From Heliocidaris tuberculata (taxonomy: Eukaryota; Echinodermata; Echinoidea; Camarodonta; Echinometridae): a DNA stretch of 64,000 nt. Made by a program: the position numbers and the translations under genes. Shown here piece after piece: positions 46,011 through 59,231 of the stretch. The notes beneath the pieces were generated by a model, which was given only the letters and a program-made list of their open reading frames with translations, was not told the DNA's origin and made no database searches. The stretch lies in the NCBI GenBank assembly GCA_025618425.1, contig CM046833.1, positions 7,868,515 through 7,932,514 on the forward strand. The letters are read 5' to 3'. Each line of letters begins with the position of its first letter. Position 1 is the stretch's first letter.

Positions 46011-46205
46011 GGAAGTTGCCTCTCTATTTAGTTATGTCATGATGTGGCATACGATGCACAGTAGAAGCATCGTGAAGGATACATCGGATCACCGGATTTT
46101 AAAAGGGTAGAGACATAAACAGTAATTGTCTAATATGAAGTTTAGATTGTATCGAAATAAACGAGCGAAATTAACAGTTCAAAATGACCGTTCCTATTCT
46201 GGTTT
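46010..46205. other. Inverted segment of receptor intron in B
   Basis: Read on the - strand, this matches + strand A sequence at about 17797-17985 (AAAACCAGAATAGGAAC; CTTTTAAAATCCGGTGATC), so it is flipped relative to the rest of B. One breakpoint is at the (TAA)n tract at 46206. Confidence 0.8.
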
Positions 46206-46210
46206 TGTAA

Positions 46211-46610
46211 TAATAATAATTAAAAAAATAATAATAACAACAATAATAATAATAATAGCTGTTTCTTATGTAGCGCCATACCAGTTACAATGTAACCGAC
46301 CAAATCGCTTACAGCATTATTACCATGGTCACTGGATTCACTTGCGATTCTGCACATTACAGTGCACATTTTCCACTCCTCTTGGGAGCATTCCAGCCAA
46401 TTGCCTGTTTCCAAGCGCGCACATGCTAATCCGACCACAATGACGTTTGCATCCTACCGGGTATCCATTTTACACCTGGGTGGAAAGGGGCAATGCAGAT
46501 AAAATGCCTTGCTCAAGGGCATAAGTGCCTTGCCGGGGTTCGAACCCGCTACCTTTTGCATTCCCGGTCAAGTGATTAAACCACTCGACTACGACTACGA
46601 CATATGATAA
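46211..46610 (-). repeat. tRNA-derived SINE in B intron, shared with A
   Basis: Collinear with 18780-19180 (GTTTCTTATGTAGCGCC; CTAATCCGACCACAATGACG; the tRNA-like head near 46530-46605), in the same position relative to the stalk exon. Confidence 0.85.
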
Positions 46611-46950
46611 TTTCATCTTGTCGTCAAAGAAACATAAATATAGTTTAACATTGCAATTGAAATTCCTTCATGATCGCAAGTACTTTCGAGAAATCAAGTT
46701 TACTCAAGGGCAAGTCGAAAGCACTACTGTATCCCTCGCGTACTACTGCCTATCGGAGGCAATTGTATTACGCAGGAAATTGAATATTATGTTGCAATAA
46801 AAGAAACATTTAATGTTTAGCAGTTTACGTGATTCATATTTCGTACACTTTCGATACACTTAAACTACTAAGCGTGACAGGTTCATAGAAGCGTATAGGT
46901 TCTGCTTTTCCAACACAATGTTCTGTCAATATCATGATTAATGTTATTAC

Positions 46951-47037
46951 CAGTGGTTTCTTCGGTAGTCGACGAAAAGTTATGAGATGTATCACTTTTT
47001 GTTGAAGAGATTCCATTTACTACAGGATGAGTTGATT
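46951..47037 (-). pseudogene. Receptor B stalk exon
   Basis: It has the same borders as A exon 4 (TTCAAAG / GTAATAA), is 87 bases, phase 1 to 1, and reads ESTHPVVNGISSTKSDTSHN and then FSSTTEETTG. It is intact in isolation, but the gene around it is broken. Confidence 0.8.
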
Positions 47038-47919
47038 CTTTGAATCTAAAGGGGGAAAGAAAGAGTAAAATAAGAATAATCCAATACATTCTAGTAGAGT
47101 GTTCATGATACTACACATACACCCACTATGTACGATGTAAAAACAGATACATAGCACAAATTGGCAGACAGATAGTAAACTAGTCTAACTCGACATGTTG
47201 ACTTTTGGGGGTAAAATAACTTCTTGGGTAATTTGAGGGCGCTATTTTCCATTGATGTAGAGCTATACATACAGGGGGTCTCTTCTGATTGGTCAGTCAT
47301 TTCATGGAGCTTCAAATAGTTCCCTCCCATAGAGAATGTACGAGCTCCACGATCGTCAGTGTTTTAACTAAGACCACGAACGGGTAGCCGTATTATGCGC
47401 TTGCCACGACTCTCTCTTTCCATGCGCTCTGCATTGGTGATATCCATCATCTTCCCACAATGCTTCATTTCTGAAACAGCACAGGCCATCTTGGCCATTT
47501 ATTATTTTTTTTTTGTTAATGTTGTTCCTTTTTGATGTAAATCGGTCTGATTCCTATTTGCTCTATTGTCACCCTTGCTCTTTGATGGTTTAAGAGTCTG
47601 AAAGTTATACTATTTCACCACCAAATTTGGGGGTATCCATGTATCTCATTATTTGCATAAATCATGTATCAGTTTGCTAAAAATCTGTTTGTACATTTTC
47701 ATGAACACCAGAAAATGCAGGCAGCTAAGAGCTGAGGAAGGTCCCTTATTTTATGAAATGTTGTTATAATACTTGGGCTATTGACTCACGCCAACCCGAT
47801 CCAACATTTATATGGAAACTTGATTCTCCCCTAAAAAGGACACACGTCGATTTACACATTATAGCATACCTGCATTTACTTTTCTTTTTTATTATTTAAG
47901 CTACCACAATCATGCTTAC

Positions 47920-48277
47920 CTTCCTTTTGAATGTAAATATAAGTCTCTATTATTTCAGAAGACGGTAAATTTGTCGACACTTTGCAGAGAATACGGTAAT
48001 TTGTTTGATGTTCCACATATGCTGAAATGAATTGTAATGTCCTTGTAGACACAAATAAACGTACATCGAGTTTATCCACAAATTCTTCATAATAATCGTA
48101 ACTTTTGTTAATTCCATCCGTTGTTTTGCACTCCAGATTGATTGACGGCTGGTTTAACTGATGTATTGGTCCTGCAAACTATGATCTTGCTTTCACCTTC
48201 TGCTACTTTGAGTGGTCCCTTATTCGGAAGCAGCACACTGCCGTCTTTGTCGACCAAGTCCAAACCAATTGGTTGCA
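47920..48277 (-). pseudogene. Receptor B second Ig exon, frameshifted
   Basis: 358 bases against 354 in A. The extra four come from a CAAT duplication in GTCAATCAATCTGG, just before the conserved Trp. The frame then meets a TAA within about 10 codons. The downstream part (RLFVSTRTLQF, CKVSTN) remains recognisable in another frame. Splice sites look intact. Confidence 0.88.
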
Positions 48278-48296
48278 CTTGAATTTGCGACATAAA

Positions 48297-48332
48297 AACA
48301 CACACACACACACACACACACCCACACACACA
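48297..48332 (+). repeat. (CA)n microsatellite
   Basis: About 17 CA units immediately upstream (- sense) of the B second Ig exon, within its acceptor region. It is absent from A. Confidence 0.9.
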
Positions 48333-48875
48333 CTTTTTCGAATTCCAGAAGGTAAAGATTGCAAAATTTTTAAAACTTTGATTACAATCTATTCTCGTGT
48401 TTATATATTTAGAACATTCAAAGTGCAAAAGGGATAAATAAATGTATCTTATCAGTTGCAAAACAAATATTACAATATAATGTATGTACACTAAAGTTAT
48501 ATCAGTGTTATCTTTTGAAATGGATATTGAAAATATCATGAGATGATCGTACGCTGGAAGCCCCTACAACGAAATCGATGCACATCCACCTAAAAGGGGA
48601 ATCTCTATGAAAACAATTATTTATACCACTTTGAAAATAACACCATTGATACTTAATAATTCAAATGAAACGAAATGTGTACTAATCAGTCGCAGAGCTC
48701 TGTGGTTAAAGATTCCGAGGCGGTTTTTTTTTAAATTTTTTTTTAACAATGCTTTACATGCATTGTCCTACTTTAATCTCTAAAACAGACAATACGAATT
48801 AATCCTAAATAAGTTTGAATTATAACAAAGGCCCTATTCTATACAGCAATAGAGGAAGAAGATTGAAAAATGTAC

Positions 48876-49178
48876 CATTTATCATTGCATTGATTGTGCA
48901 CGTCATTTTCCCAGCTTGACTAGTCATCTGACAAGTATATTCATCTTCATGATCCAGTGACACATTAGGAATATAGAAAACACTAATGAATCTCTCTATC
49001 AATCCTAGAGACCGATGGGTATTGTGTGCTTTACAATCGATAACGCCGTTACACACAGACCACGATGTGCCGTTATTTCGTGTCCAGATTATTTTTGATA
49101 TCCGTTGATTTGCGTTACTTATGTTGCATGTCAATGTAACTTCATTACCCATATTCACAGTCTTGTTCTGGGATGCAT
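48876..49178 (-). pseudogene. Receptor B first Ig exon (open)
   Basis: 303 bases, the same borders and phase as A exon 2. It reads NKTVNMGNEVTLTCNIS, SWSVCNGVIDCKAHNTHRSL, then DHEDEYTCQMTSQ. It is very close to A, including the two extra cysteines. It is open, but belongs to a gene with several other lesions. Confidence 0.85.
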
Positions 49179-50047
49179 CTGCACACACACAAAACAAAAA
49201 TAATAATAATCAACAAAAAAAAAAAGAATAAAAAAAAAAATCGATATTCCAATTTCCATGAAGCATACGTTGATAGGTTATTCTTTGGAAGCAAAATTAC
49301 CCTACCCTAAAATTAGCCAGAGTCTAATTTCTGTTTCCGAAAATGTTTTATGCATGTTTAACATTTTCCAATTAACCTGTTATGTTTAGAACTTCAGTTA
49401 TTTAGTTTAGTTTTGAACAATCCACCTTTGAAAGGGTTTACTTATGTTTAATACGTGAATGGCTTATGATGTTGTTAAGTTTGATGTATTGCAAGCTTTG
49501 ATGAATGGAATATTTCTTTATTCACTTCATGTAAAAAGTGTAATTTTTTCCAGAAAAAATACCATTTCGTAATATGAATCCCCATGATTTTCTAAAGAGA
49601 ATTCAAACTCACCAAAACTTGTACGTGTTTAGATAATATTAGTGCATTTTCTGTTGTAAACTTCTTTCTTTGTACAGAATAGAACAGAAATGAGGCAAGT
49701 GTCTGTATGTGTAAACATATCTCTAAAAAACCTGAGATGATACTTGTGGCATATCAGGGTTTGGGAGATGAACAATTCACCATTAATTGCTTTTCCCTTT
49801 GATTAATCTCAAACAGGAAAAAGTGAGAAAAAAATGTATTAAAAAAGTAGTTTCTAATCCAGTCTATTTCGTTAATTAGCTCCGAATAAATTGGTCCTCT
49901 GACAGCTTTTAATTCAAAGATCAAAGTGCATTCATTGTCACTTTGTTTTAGAAACAGTAAATTATTGAAAATTACTATTAATTCAGTGCATAAAAACTGG
50001 GCTAAAACACAAAAGTTTTACAATGTTGCATTGTGGATTTGTATACT

Positions 50048-50096
50048 TGTAAGATGGAAGTACAAATCCTATGAGAATGAGAAGGAACTGCCACAT
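50048..50096 (-). pseudogene. Receptor B signal-peptide exon with damaged donor
   Basis: ATG at 50096 gives MWQFLLILIGFVLPSY. Where A has A|GTAAGT, B reads CAAGTATAC: the two bases GT of the donor are missing. The nearby GTATAC would join in the wrong phase. Confidence 0.8.
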
Positions 50097-50339
50097 ATTT
50101 AGAGTTCGGAACACCAGTCTAAATCAAAAACAATGTTTAACCCCCCAAATGTGTAAGTTCACATGAAAGCAACTGCAAGAAACCATCGCCAGTTATTACA
50201 GTACAGTATAGATCTACCGGCTTCAGACAGGTGATGCTGTCGTGTAGACGCTCGGTGTGTAGCCATATCTAACTCTTCTCCACAGCTGGCGCTCTCTCTC
50301 TCTCTATCTCGCTATTTCAGCCACTTATAGATACGTACT

Positions 50340-51612
50340 CTATTATTATTATTATTATTATTATGTATTTTGCGTCACCTGTGCCTGGGAGGGGAAAAGC
50401 GAACTGAATCACTGTAACCCTTAGGTCTCTCCTCCCGATATAACTGATTGGGATGTGCAGGTGTACCACTACACCGGAGTTTCCCCCTACACTTATTCCA
50501 ATAGTGCAGTGGGTTCTTAACGTGCAAAAGTGGTGACTGTTCATTTTATTCATTCATGAACGGTTGTGTACTTTTGCAGATCTGATGTTGCATAAATTTG
50601 TGCGATTTTTGCAAATGTTTGCTCTTTTTGCAGGAGGATGTTTACATGTCCGGTTCATATTCATATTCAATTCTAACAGTTTGTGTGTGGGGGCTTCTCT
50701 GCGTGTGCGTTTCGTGTTTTTGTGCATCAATGTTTTTTATCTTGTGGACTGAAATGTTCGAGGTCATTTGTCCTCGTCATTTCGGTTTCTGGATCCGGTG
50801 AGTGCATGGGGTGCGGGGCATGCACGCGGAGGGGCCTCCACACAATAACAACAATTATACTTTTTATTGACATGTATCCGCATATTCATATATATATGCA
50901 CATATATTCAAATAATTGCATATTTTATACTCATATTTTTATTAATACTGTTAGCTTGACAGTTCCCAGGCCGTGGCTATTTGTATATACATTTTTAACT
51001 TAACGTTTTTTAACTCATGGACAGTTCCCGCGTTGCGAACGTTGCTTCTCGGGCGGTTTTTGCCGTTTTGGGGTCGATGATGTGGGGCGGCTCTTTTGTT
51101 GAGTTTTCTGCGTTTGCGACCTTGGGGGTTGGCTTTGCCCGGGGTGTGATGTCCGCGGGGCTGGAATTGCCCTCCTTGTATTTTAATGTTTTTTATTTAA
51201 TATACATTTCTAATTGCCATGTGTACTTGTAATAATTACAATTTAGCTTCTTTATCTATGTGTTTATTATTGCACAGTTATGTTCATGTATATTTGTGAC
51301 TAATTTATTCTTTACATGTGAATGGAAAGCCAGTGGAGGTAAAATTTATATGTATATCTTTGATTGCATGGACTATTGAATTAAATTGAATTGAATTGAA
51401 TTGAATTGACTGTCCTCTACACGGGGCCTCCAGTTAACGTCCTGTGCGAGGGACGGGATGTTTTCCACTGTAACATAGCCTGCGTATATGAAACAAGGGA
51501 GGGGCATGTTAACACACAACGCAGGCTTCAGTCATCCGCCCGGGGTGGATTCGAACCCACGATCTTTGGTTCGACAGGCAGACGCTTTACCGACTGAGCC
51601 AACTCGCCTCCT
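50340..51612. repeat. Retroelement cluster in the B upstream region
   Basis: Compared with the A upstream region, B carries this extra block. It contains (ATT)n at 50341-50363, a SINE-like unit to about 50550, a TG-rich stretch, GAATT repeats near 51380-51410 and, on the - strand, a tRNA-like head at about 51540-51610 (GGTAAAGCGTCTGCC; GTGGGTTCGAATCCACC). A-like sequence resumes near 51613. No gene is supported. Confidence 0.65.
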
Positions 51613-52909
51613 ATTGTATTTCAAATAAGAATGACGTTGACTGTATGTATATTATTATCCATATCAACAACTTTTAGGAAAGTTGATTTCGTGCTTACTT
51701 TTGTTTCGATAAATACATGACAAAAATTTGAACCTTAAAAATTTTAATTCATCTGCTTTGTCTCCTGCATACAACATTAATTTTAGTGTAAAAAGCTTGG
51801 AGATACATACCGTCTAGTTCTATATTGTATGGTTACTATGGCATATACATAAGGAAAAATGTGTCGTCAATCGCACGTGGTATTTATTGTTTACTCACAT
51901 GCATGTACCTGTATCAAGTTATGGAAGCGCGATTGTAACAGCAACTTGTCCGTTGAATATAAACATTAGCAGGACGTTGAAGATCTGCAAAATCAGAATA
52001 TTCAAATCTAGATGTGCTTTGAGGAAGCAGATGATGGAGCCCCCTTCTTTGAAACACGGGGAATGGGACTTCATTTCGACCTATACCACCATAAAAAAAT
52101 ATATGCAATCCCAGTAAAATGGGGAGTCTCAGAAAAAATTAACGCGAAAAAAAAATAAATGAAAAATCTTCCAAAGTAACGGATTAATTTCAATAGAAAC
52201 ATTTGTAGGTAATTCTGTTAACATTCAATTTATATGAATTTCACACTGATTAAAACAGAACGTAGAAATTTTTATTAATGTTTGTGTAGTACCTCACATT
52301 TGCCGAATGTAAAACAGCACAACGAATTAAAAGTATACACGTAATAGGCGTACACAGTACACCACTCATCGCATCAGCATTACCATTGAATCAATCCTAT
52401 AACTTATTATAATTTTATATTAAAAACATCCTTGAAACAATTTAGAATAATACCTCACAGTGTTGCGACTATTTATAAAAGATATTGTTGAAAGTAGGAA
52501 GTAAAAGGAAGTTTCATAGAACTGGCACAATTAATAATTTATTCATTTTTACAACTTATAACATTCTAAGTATCATGACGTGAACAATGTTCTGTAGAAA
52601 AAATGTTGTATTCGAATGATTCAAACATTTGATTGGAAGATACGAATGCCATGTGTTCCAGCCTAAATTTGTCACTCCCCATCCAATTGATAAATTGATA
52701 ATTCCTTGAATACTGTGATCACAGAAATCGGTAGCCAAGCTAGAGCCGGGGTAATAATGTGCGTTTATCACCTTGCGGGTTGGATATGAGCGCTATAGAT
52801 TATCATTATTATTGTTATTATGATCATTATTATACCAATCTTCTAAATTGCACTACTTCATTTATATAATCACATCAACAAATTCATTTCTTCTCCGTAT
52901 TTTGAACAA

Positions 52910-55900
52910 ATAGCTCATGGGAAACTTCCAGCCAGCAACGTCCTACTGTCCGAAAACTAGATTTTTAAGATCGTATGCTACGGTTTGACCAGTATCATTA
53001 AGTCAGACTATCGAAATTGATGGGTATTTTCGTAAATATATAAAATATGTCTCTTTTAATTACTATTGTAGTTTTATTTCCAGTTTACATGGTATTGAAA
53101 ATAGGTTAAATATTACTGTGGATTAATGAAATGAAAATTACCCCTGAAATATTTCAGAAAACATGATAACGTTTATTCATTTATCATTGAAAAAAGCATG
53201 ACAAAATATCAGTCTACAGCTGTATGGTCTGCATAAGTCAATGCTTTTGCCTAATCGCACAGAAAGCTTGGAAAAAGATCCATATCGTAATTATAGTCTT
53301 ATAACATTCCATCAAGAATTATTTATAGCTAACAATTATAAAAATCTAATTTGAATTCGGAAAGTACAATAAAAAGAAATGTTTCATTTTGTTTATACTC
53401 TTTTAAATTTTGACTGAAAATGTGTAATGTATGCCTCCACTATAATTAGAGTAACATGCTGTCTTGTTTTTGCTTTCTTCTTCTTTTCCCAATAATCTTT
53501 CAAAGTATTGCTTACATTTCAGTTATACAATTTTAAAAAATCATCTATTGTTTATAATAAAAAAAAAAGAAGATAGAGAAGACAATTTGACTATCCCCCT
53601 TCTCTCTCATCGAAAGATGGCGCTACGAGATAAAGTTGAAATCTGCTGGTTGACTAGTTGTATGTAGGAACAATAACTGTTACATATTGGATATGACGAA
53701 CCTTTTCAGTGAATAATGACATTTGTTTGCTAATATCTCCTTTTTTCAGTCACTGATCTATTCCAAAGGTATCAGTTATTTACATGGCGCTTGAAGGAAA
53801 CAATAAGGTGGTTGAACTCTGCACCCCTTACCCCCTGGCGGGAGGTTGGGGGAGTGGTCCATTTGATACGTGCATCATGTTTTTAGCATGGGAAGGAAAA
53901 TCAATTTATTAATTTCGATAAATAAATATACTCTGTATTTTTTTTTTCCTGGTGATACATCGTTGGCTTTCACCTAAGCTATGCTGAACAGGTGCATCCT
54001 CAATTGAGAGTGATGTCTGGTCTAACTGGGTCCTTCTTTGGGAGCTTGTTACCCTCGGTAAGAATACCTGTACGAATACCCCCTCCTCCTATTATACCCG
54101 TAAGAACACTTTTGCTCTCCTCCCTTTCTACGAATACCATTGAGAGTGATGTATGGTCACACGGGGTCTTTCAGTGGAAGCTCCTCCTTATTCAGTATGA
54201 TGATAACACGTTGTCCTATATTTCTCCCATGTTGAGGGTCAGTGTTTGGCCTAACCCTTCACACAATTACAGCAAGACAAGGAAACGATTACGCTTTGCA
54301 TAGTGGTACTTATTATCACTTGGGGTGTAAACTTCCCTGTCTTTCTTCTTTTCCTCCCCTCTACTCCCTCCTACTCCATGGAAGCATATCATTTTTTTTC
54401 TATAAAACTATACAAATCAAGAGTATCACTATTAAAATCCAAGGAATGCAATATGTGGGCATACATGGTCTTTATAACCTTTGAACAAACATGTTTCTAC
54501 CTCTGCAGCAATCATTCTTTGAACACAAATTTCTTAATTATGAGTCCAACAAACTGAATATATACTGAAATATATCCTTTGAACTACAGCCCAGTTGATT
54601 TGATTTGTTCTATGATTCTATTTTTTTTGGATAATATATATATCACTTTCGATATTTTCAGCAGGTGCTCACCATATCCTGGTGTAATCGATGATGAACT
54701 GAAAGAACGAATCACGAAAGGATAGAAAATGAGAAGGCCACGGCATTATGGGGAGGATCTGAAAGTAGCTGTCCTTACATCATATTATCTTGCTCTTAGA
54801 TTATAGGTCCTAGAAATAGCGGTTGTGTATATATGCAAGTTAATTATCTTGTAAGTTTATGTCTCACTATCTAAACTCAACTCTCTTCTAATGAGTTATG
54901 CTAGCAATTTATTACAACTTATTTTTATTTTTATTTTTTAACTTGTTGATCCTTTTCACATAATGGTGTAAAATGTCAGTATTGCTTTGTTGGCATAGGA
55001 AATCAGTTTATTGTTCAACTATAAATTTATATCATTTATATCGTGTAAATATGCATCCAGAATGAATATACTACCAAATATTTCTTTAGCCTTCCTCATG
55101 TTCCTTGCCACATTTTAGGCCGTAGTACCATGGCTACACTGTAGAAACCAGGGTGTTACTTTTTTGTATTACTTTTTCTAGGGCCTATAATCTAAGAGTA
55201 CACTAAGTAAGCACGGGCACAAAAACGATTGAATTAAAGCAGTTGAATTTGACACTGATGTTGTTTTAGCACCTTGTATCCGTTGTAGTTATACCTAGTT
55301 ACAACGGTGGTGTTTAATTAACACACTGTTTTTTTCAGTCTAATATGTGCTAGTTTTATACGTTGATGTCGTTTCATCCAACTTGAAGTAAAACGTGCAT
55401 GAAAACTATTTAACACTTATTTTTCCCTCTGCCTTCACACGGTAACATCTCTAAATGGCAAAAAAAAAAACCAACAACTATGAAACACTTATAATTCGTT
55501 GGAAAGCCCTTCATTCTTATTTCAAACCTCTCTATCATATAGTTCAAGCCCTTTTTTTTCACTTTATCTGTCAGAAAGCGAAACCTATCAAGCAGTGATA
55601 TGAATGATTACAAATCTTAAAGGGATATACAATCAGGTTTATCAGTAGGATTTTATTATGTTATGAATAGGAAATAGTATAGAATATGTGCATGTTTTAT
55701 CTAGAATACTGCTTGTTGTTCCGTTTATACCCTAGAAATGATTATCGGTTGTAATAAAGGGTATGAGCAAGGTTTATGCAAATCATTTCAAGAGTGTTTT
55801 GGAATCATGATCATGTATTCATTGTTTTTTATTTCGTTTTGTTTTTTGTTTGTTTGTTTGTTTGTTTGTTTTTTTATAACACTCAAACATATTCATGATG

Positions 55901-57309
55901 GAAAACATTTGTTGTCACTCACTTGTAATCTATATATGTTTAATGAGAGATTAGGCGTAGGTACGACGGGTCGGGTACAGCATTCGTGCCGCCATATAAC
56001 AAAGAGGTCTGTCACGTTTTCTTGGTAGAGTATGTTCTATTCTGGGGATTTTTATAATGCGTTTAAGATATTTATGCGGGGAAAAAGTGACCGACGAATA
56101 ATACCAATGAAGAGATTTCTGTTTATTTAACTAAATGGTCAGGTTCACCACTATCACTGACTGTTGAAAGACAGACATAAGGCAGCGCAGCAACTTCCCT
56201 GACATGCAAAACTAAATCGGGTGGATTCTCGAAGGCTCAAGTATATGATAAATAACATCCATTTGATCCCACTTGTATATGTCTTCACACACTCCCACAC
56301 ATTAATAAATGAAACTACGAAATCAGTCCTTCATTTAGGTTCATTATTGATTCTTTAATTGAAACATGGATTTTATGGATTGATGCACTCTTAGAACTGG
56401 TACAGATTCATTTATTCATTCATTCATTCATTCATTTCGTTTTATTGATAGAAGAAAATAATATGGTAAAAAACAGACTGATACATGCAAAGTTTACAAA
56501 GTTGCATAATCGAAAAGATTACATAAAATAATACAATACATATCACTAAATTGACAGGGAACAAAAATTGAAATTAAAGAAGAATATAAATCGTTTATGT
56601 ATTCCTCTTTACTGTAAAATTTCTTATCTAAATTTCACGCTATTTAATTTTTATTGATTTTTTTTAATAATCTTCACTTTCAATTGTAGTTTAAGCTTCT
56701 ACCAGCCTTGATTTTTTTGTGGTTCAACTCCGACATACTTATGTTACATAAGGATAACTTCGTGTGAGGGACAGTGGTACTCTGTTATATCTAACAACTA
56801 CTACTAATCGATCCATTTCTTCCTTGAAATATTAGTAAGTGAATAAACTTCCATAAAAATCAATTCACAATAAATGCATATTGAAAATAATATGTTATTA
56901 TTATCAGGACACAACTATACACACCAATACTGCTAGCAGGGAGTGGTACCATATCATGTAACAAATTATATGCCACATGTCATGACGTATTTACTTGTTG
57001 CACTTATGTACTTGTAGAATGAATCGAAGTGTATGCGATTCTGACACTTATTTCATACTTCCAAACAATATGCCTCATGTGAGATGAGTGTAGGTGTGTA
57101 GTCTACATAATTATACAATGTGTATAATATATCATGACTTCATTCCTAAGTTGTTGTGTGTTTTTTGTGTGTGTGTGTGTGTTTTGTTTTTGTATCCATT
57201 TATGAGATTTATTTTCTGGTTGTTTCATTTATTTCCAGGATTACCTCTAGCTAAACAGAAAGTGACGAAGATATCATCCCCGCCATCCCTGATCTGGAAC
57301 AGTGCATAA
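52910..57309 (+). pseudogene. Kinase copy K3, dead unprocessed copy of the K1 3' half
   Basis: Five exon relics in K1 order. 52910-53003: catalytic loop with lost acceptor, stop after LLSEN and DYG read as CYG. 53952-54057: helix F with lost acceptor and a one-base deletion at SPE. 54665-54760: helix G with early frameshift, later stop and GTAAG donor changed. 56143-56240: CW motif with TGG to TGA. 57239-57309: tail with DYL then TAG. Introns are also alignable, so it arose by DNA duplication, not retrotransposition. N-lobe exons are missing. Confidence 0.88.
54138..54190 (+). repeat. Extra fragment of the helix F exon in K3
   Basis: TGAGAGTGATGTATGGTCAC repeats the ESDVWS codons of the relic at 54012 about 130 bases further on. 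It parallels the repeated pieces in K2 and is absent from K1. Confidence 0.75.
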
Positions 57310-57400
57310 TTTTTGTTCATCCCAAAACAACGTTTAGGCTTTATCATTAGACCGGAAAAGGGTCGCTAGACAGCTTTACTGTGTGTTTGCGTGTGTGTGG

Positions 57401-57442
<42 letters not shown>

Positions 57443-58567
57443 GTGTATACATATATATGTACAACATCTACAACATTTCTATAGTGTTTAATAAAAAGTT
57501 TATAAGCACATAAAACAATTTCAAGAAGGAAGAGAAGAGACAAGGAGAGAGACATACACAAGAGAGAAAAACAAATCACGGAAGAGAAGGTACATACATA
57601 AATTTACACAGATTTTAAATTGAAAATTATAAACTAATGTTCTCTTACACGTTATGAAACATAATGACATATTCCAATGTAATATTGATTCTCTATATCT
57701 GCATTTTTAATATTTATGTTGGAGATTAGTTACCGTCCATACATCTGTTTGAATCGGGCATTTTGAATAAAGCCTGATTATTTGATTTTCGTAAAGGTTG
57801 AAAGAGGACAATATTCGATGGTTAATAAAATGTAGGAATATAAAGCAAAAATACGCTAAGGCCAGTTGAAAGCAATAAAATAGTGAACAATGAATAGAGG
57901 TAAACAAAAAGGTTCATAATTAGATGAGAATGGTAATATGCTCGTTTAAACGATCCCTTTTTACGTTTTCTCTCGCTCCTATGGTACACATTTACTATTA
58001 TATCAACGCATTTGTATTTGGGTCTTTTTGATGTACATCAAAAAAAAGTTTCTTTGATTTAAAAGTAGCTGTCACTATCACTATACTGTAAATAAATTTA
58101 AATAACAAAAATATCAACACAATTCACAGTAAGCCTTTTGTAACCGCAAGGGAAACGGTAAAACATTATCCCAAATACCAGTGCTTCTTTCAGTACACAA
58201 TATGGTGTATAAAAATGTCATTATACTTCAATCCTTAACAAGTACTTTTATTTCAGTCATCCTTCTAGACTTTGATGATCATAACTAGCATGAATGGACT
58301 GTAATGCATTATGATCAATTTACTCCTAATGTGTGTATCGGTCAGTGCTTCATATAAAATATAATGGAACAAGGTACAATAAATCTTTCATAAAGTGCAA
58401 TATTGTGTACTATGTCTTTTCACGCTATATACTTGATTCGAGTCTAAAATGTACATGTTTTCTAGTGTGTATTATGTACATCAGCACATACTCCTGTAAT
58501 GATTTGAACGTCAGTATGGTTCTAACTTCAACATAATTATTGGTCATACCGCTTCTTTTGTGTGTGT

Positions 58568-58611
<44 letters not shown>

Positions 58612-58762
58612 TATTAAAAAAAAAAAAAAAATTGGTATTGATTGCTCTAATTCCTATGAGATAAATTTCATTTTACCTAAGATATTTCTAAGGAATCACA
58701 TTCTCATTAGTTAAACACAAAAATAAAAAGAGATGAATTTAATTATCTATTCATTTTCATTA
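57310..58762. other. Gene-free stretch between K3 and receptor C
   Basis: It holds (TG)n at about 57400-57442 and 58565-58590, (TA)n at about 58590-58612 and poly-A at 58617-58632. Parts resemble the K1-A intergenic region, for example GTCTTTTTGATGTACA at about 58020 and 14980. No exon is seen. Confidence 0.5.
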
Positions 58763-58768
58763 TTTATT
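58763..58768 (-). terminator. Poly(A) signal AATAAA for receptor gene C
   Basis: TTTATT on + reads AATAAA on -, about 112 bases past the C stop codon. Confidence 0.5.
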
Positions 58769-58880
58769 CATTTTACATTATACTGTTTAAATCTTATCAA
58801 GTGAAGAGAAAGGATTTTATACAATTTGCACAGACATAAATATAGAGTTCAAACAATGTATGGCATGTAAATTCCTTTCT

Positions 58881-59231
58881 CTAACAGTACGTTGTGAAAA
58901 CATCATCAAGGCCATCAGCTTTATCTTGAAAGTCATTTGGGTGATTTTTACTTATTTCACAAAATGTTGATGCATCCCCTGTGTTAACATACGCAGGCTC
59001 TTCCCTATGATTCGAGTCTGCTTTCATGTGCTTGCGGATGAGTGTGGGACTTACATACGTCACCTCATCATCATTTGAAGTAGTGGGCTTACATCCATGT
59101 TGGCTGGTACTTACTGGAGATTTGCAATGTTTTATAGGCTCCATGGCCATGTAAGTCGAGGACACGTCTGGCATTGGAACGCCGGGAATTGTATTTGTGC
59201 CTTCTACTCGCTCAATACGGACGTCCACAGA
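58881..59231 (-). CDS. C tail exon
   Basis: The acceptor GTCAATAG precedes SVDVRIERVEGTNTIPGV, and the frame ends DDVFTTYC and TAG. It is one codon longer than the A exon. Motifs: TYMAM, TYVSP, AYVNT, TTYC. Confidence 0.82.
   Translation of the reverse strand, partial: SVDVRIERVEGTNTIPGVPMPDVSSTYMAMEPIKHCKSPVSTSQHGCKPTTSNDDEVTYVSPTLIRKHMKADSNHREEPAYVNTGDASTFCEISKNHPNDFQDKADGLDDVFTTYC

Noticed and set aside
54245..54560. Overlapping plus-strand frames of 80-84 codons within K3
   Set aside because: They lie in intron-like sequence of the dead kinase copy, with no homology or splice context.
52910..57309. A second functional kinase gene
   Set aside because: Every exon relic carries a stop, frameshift or lost splice site, so it is called a pseudogene.
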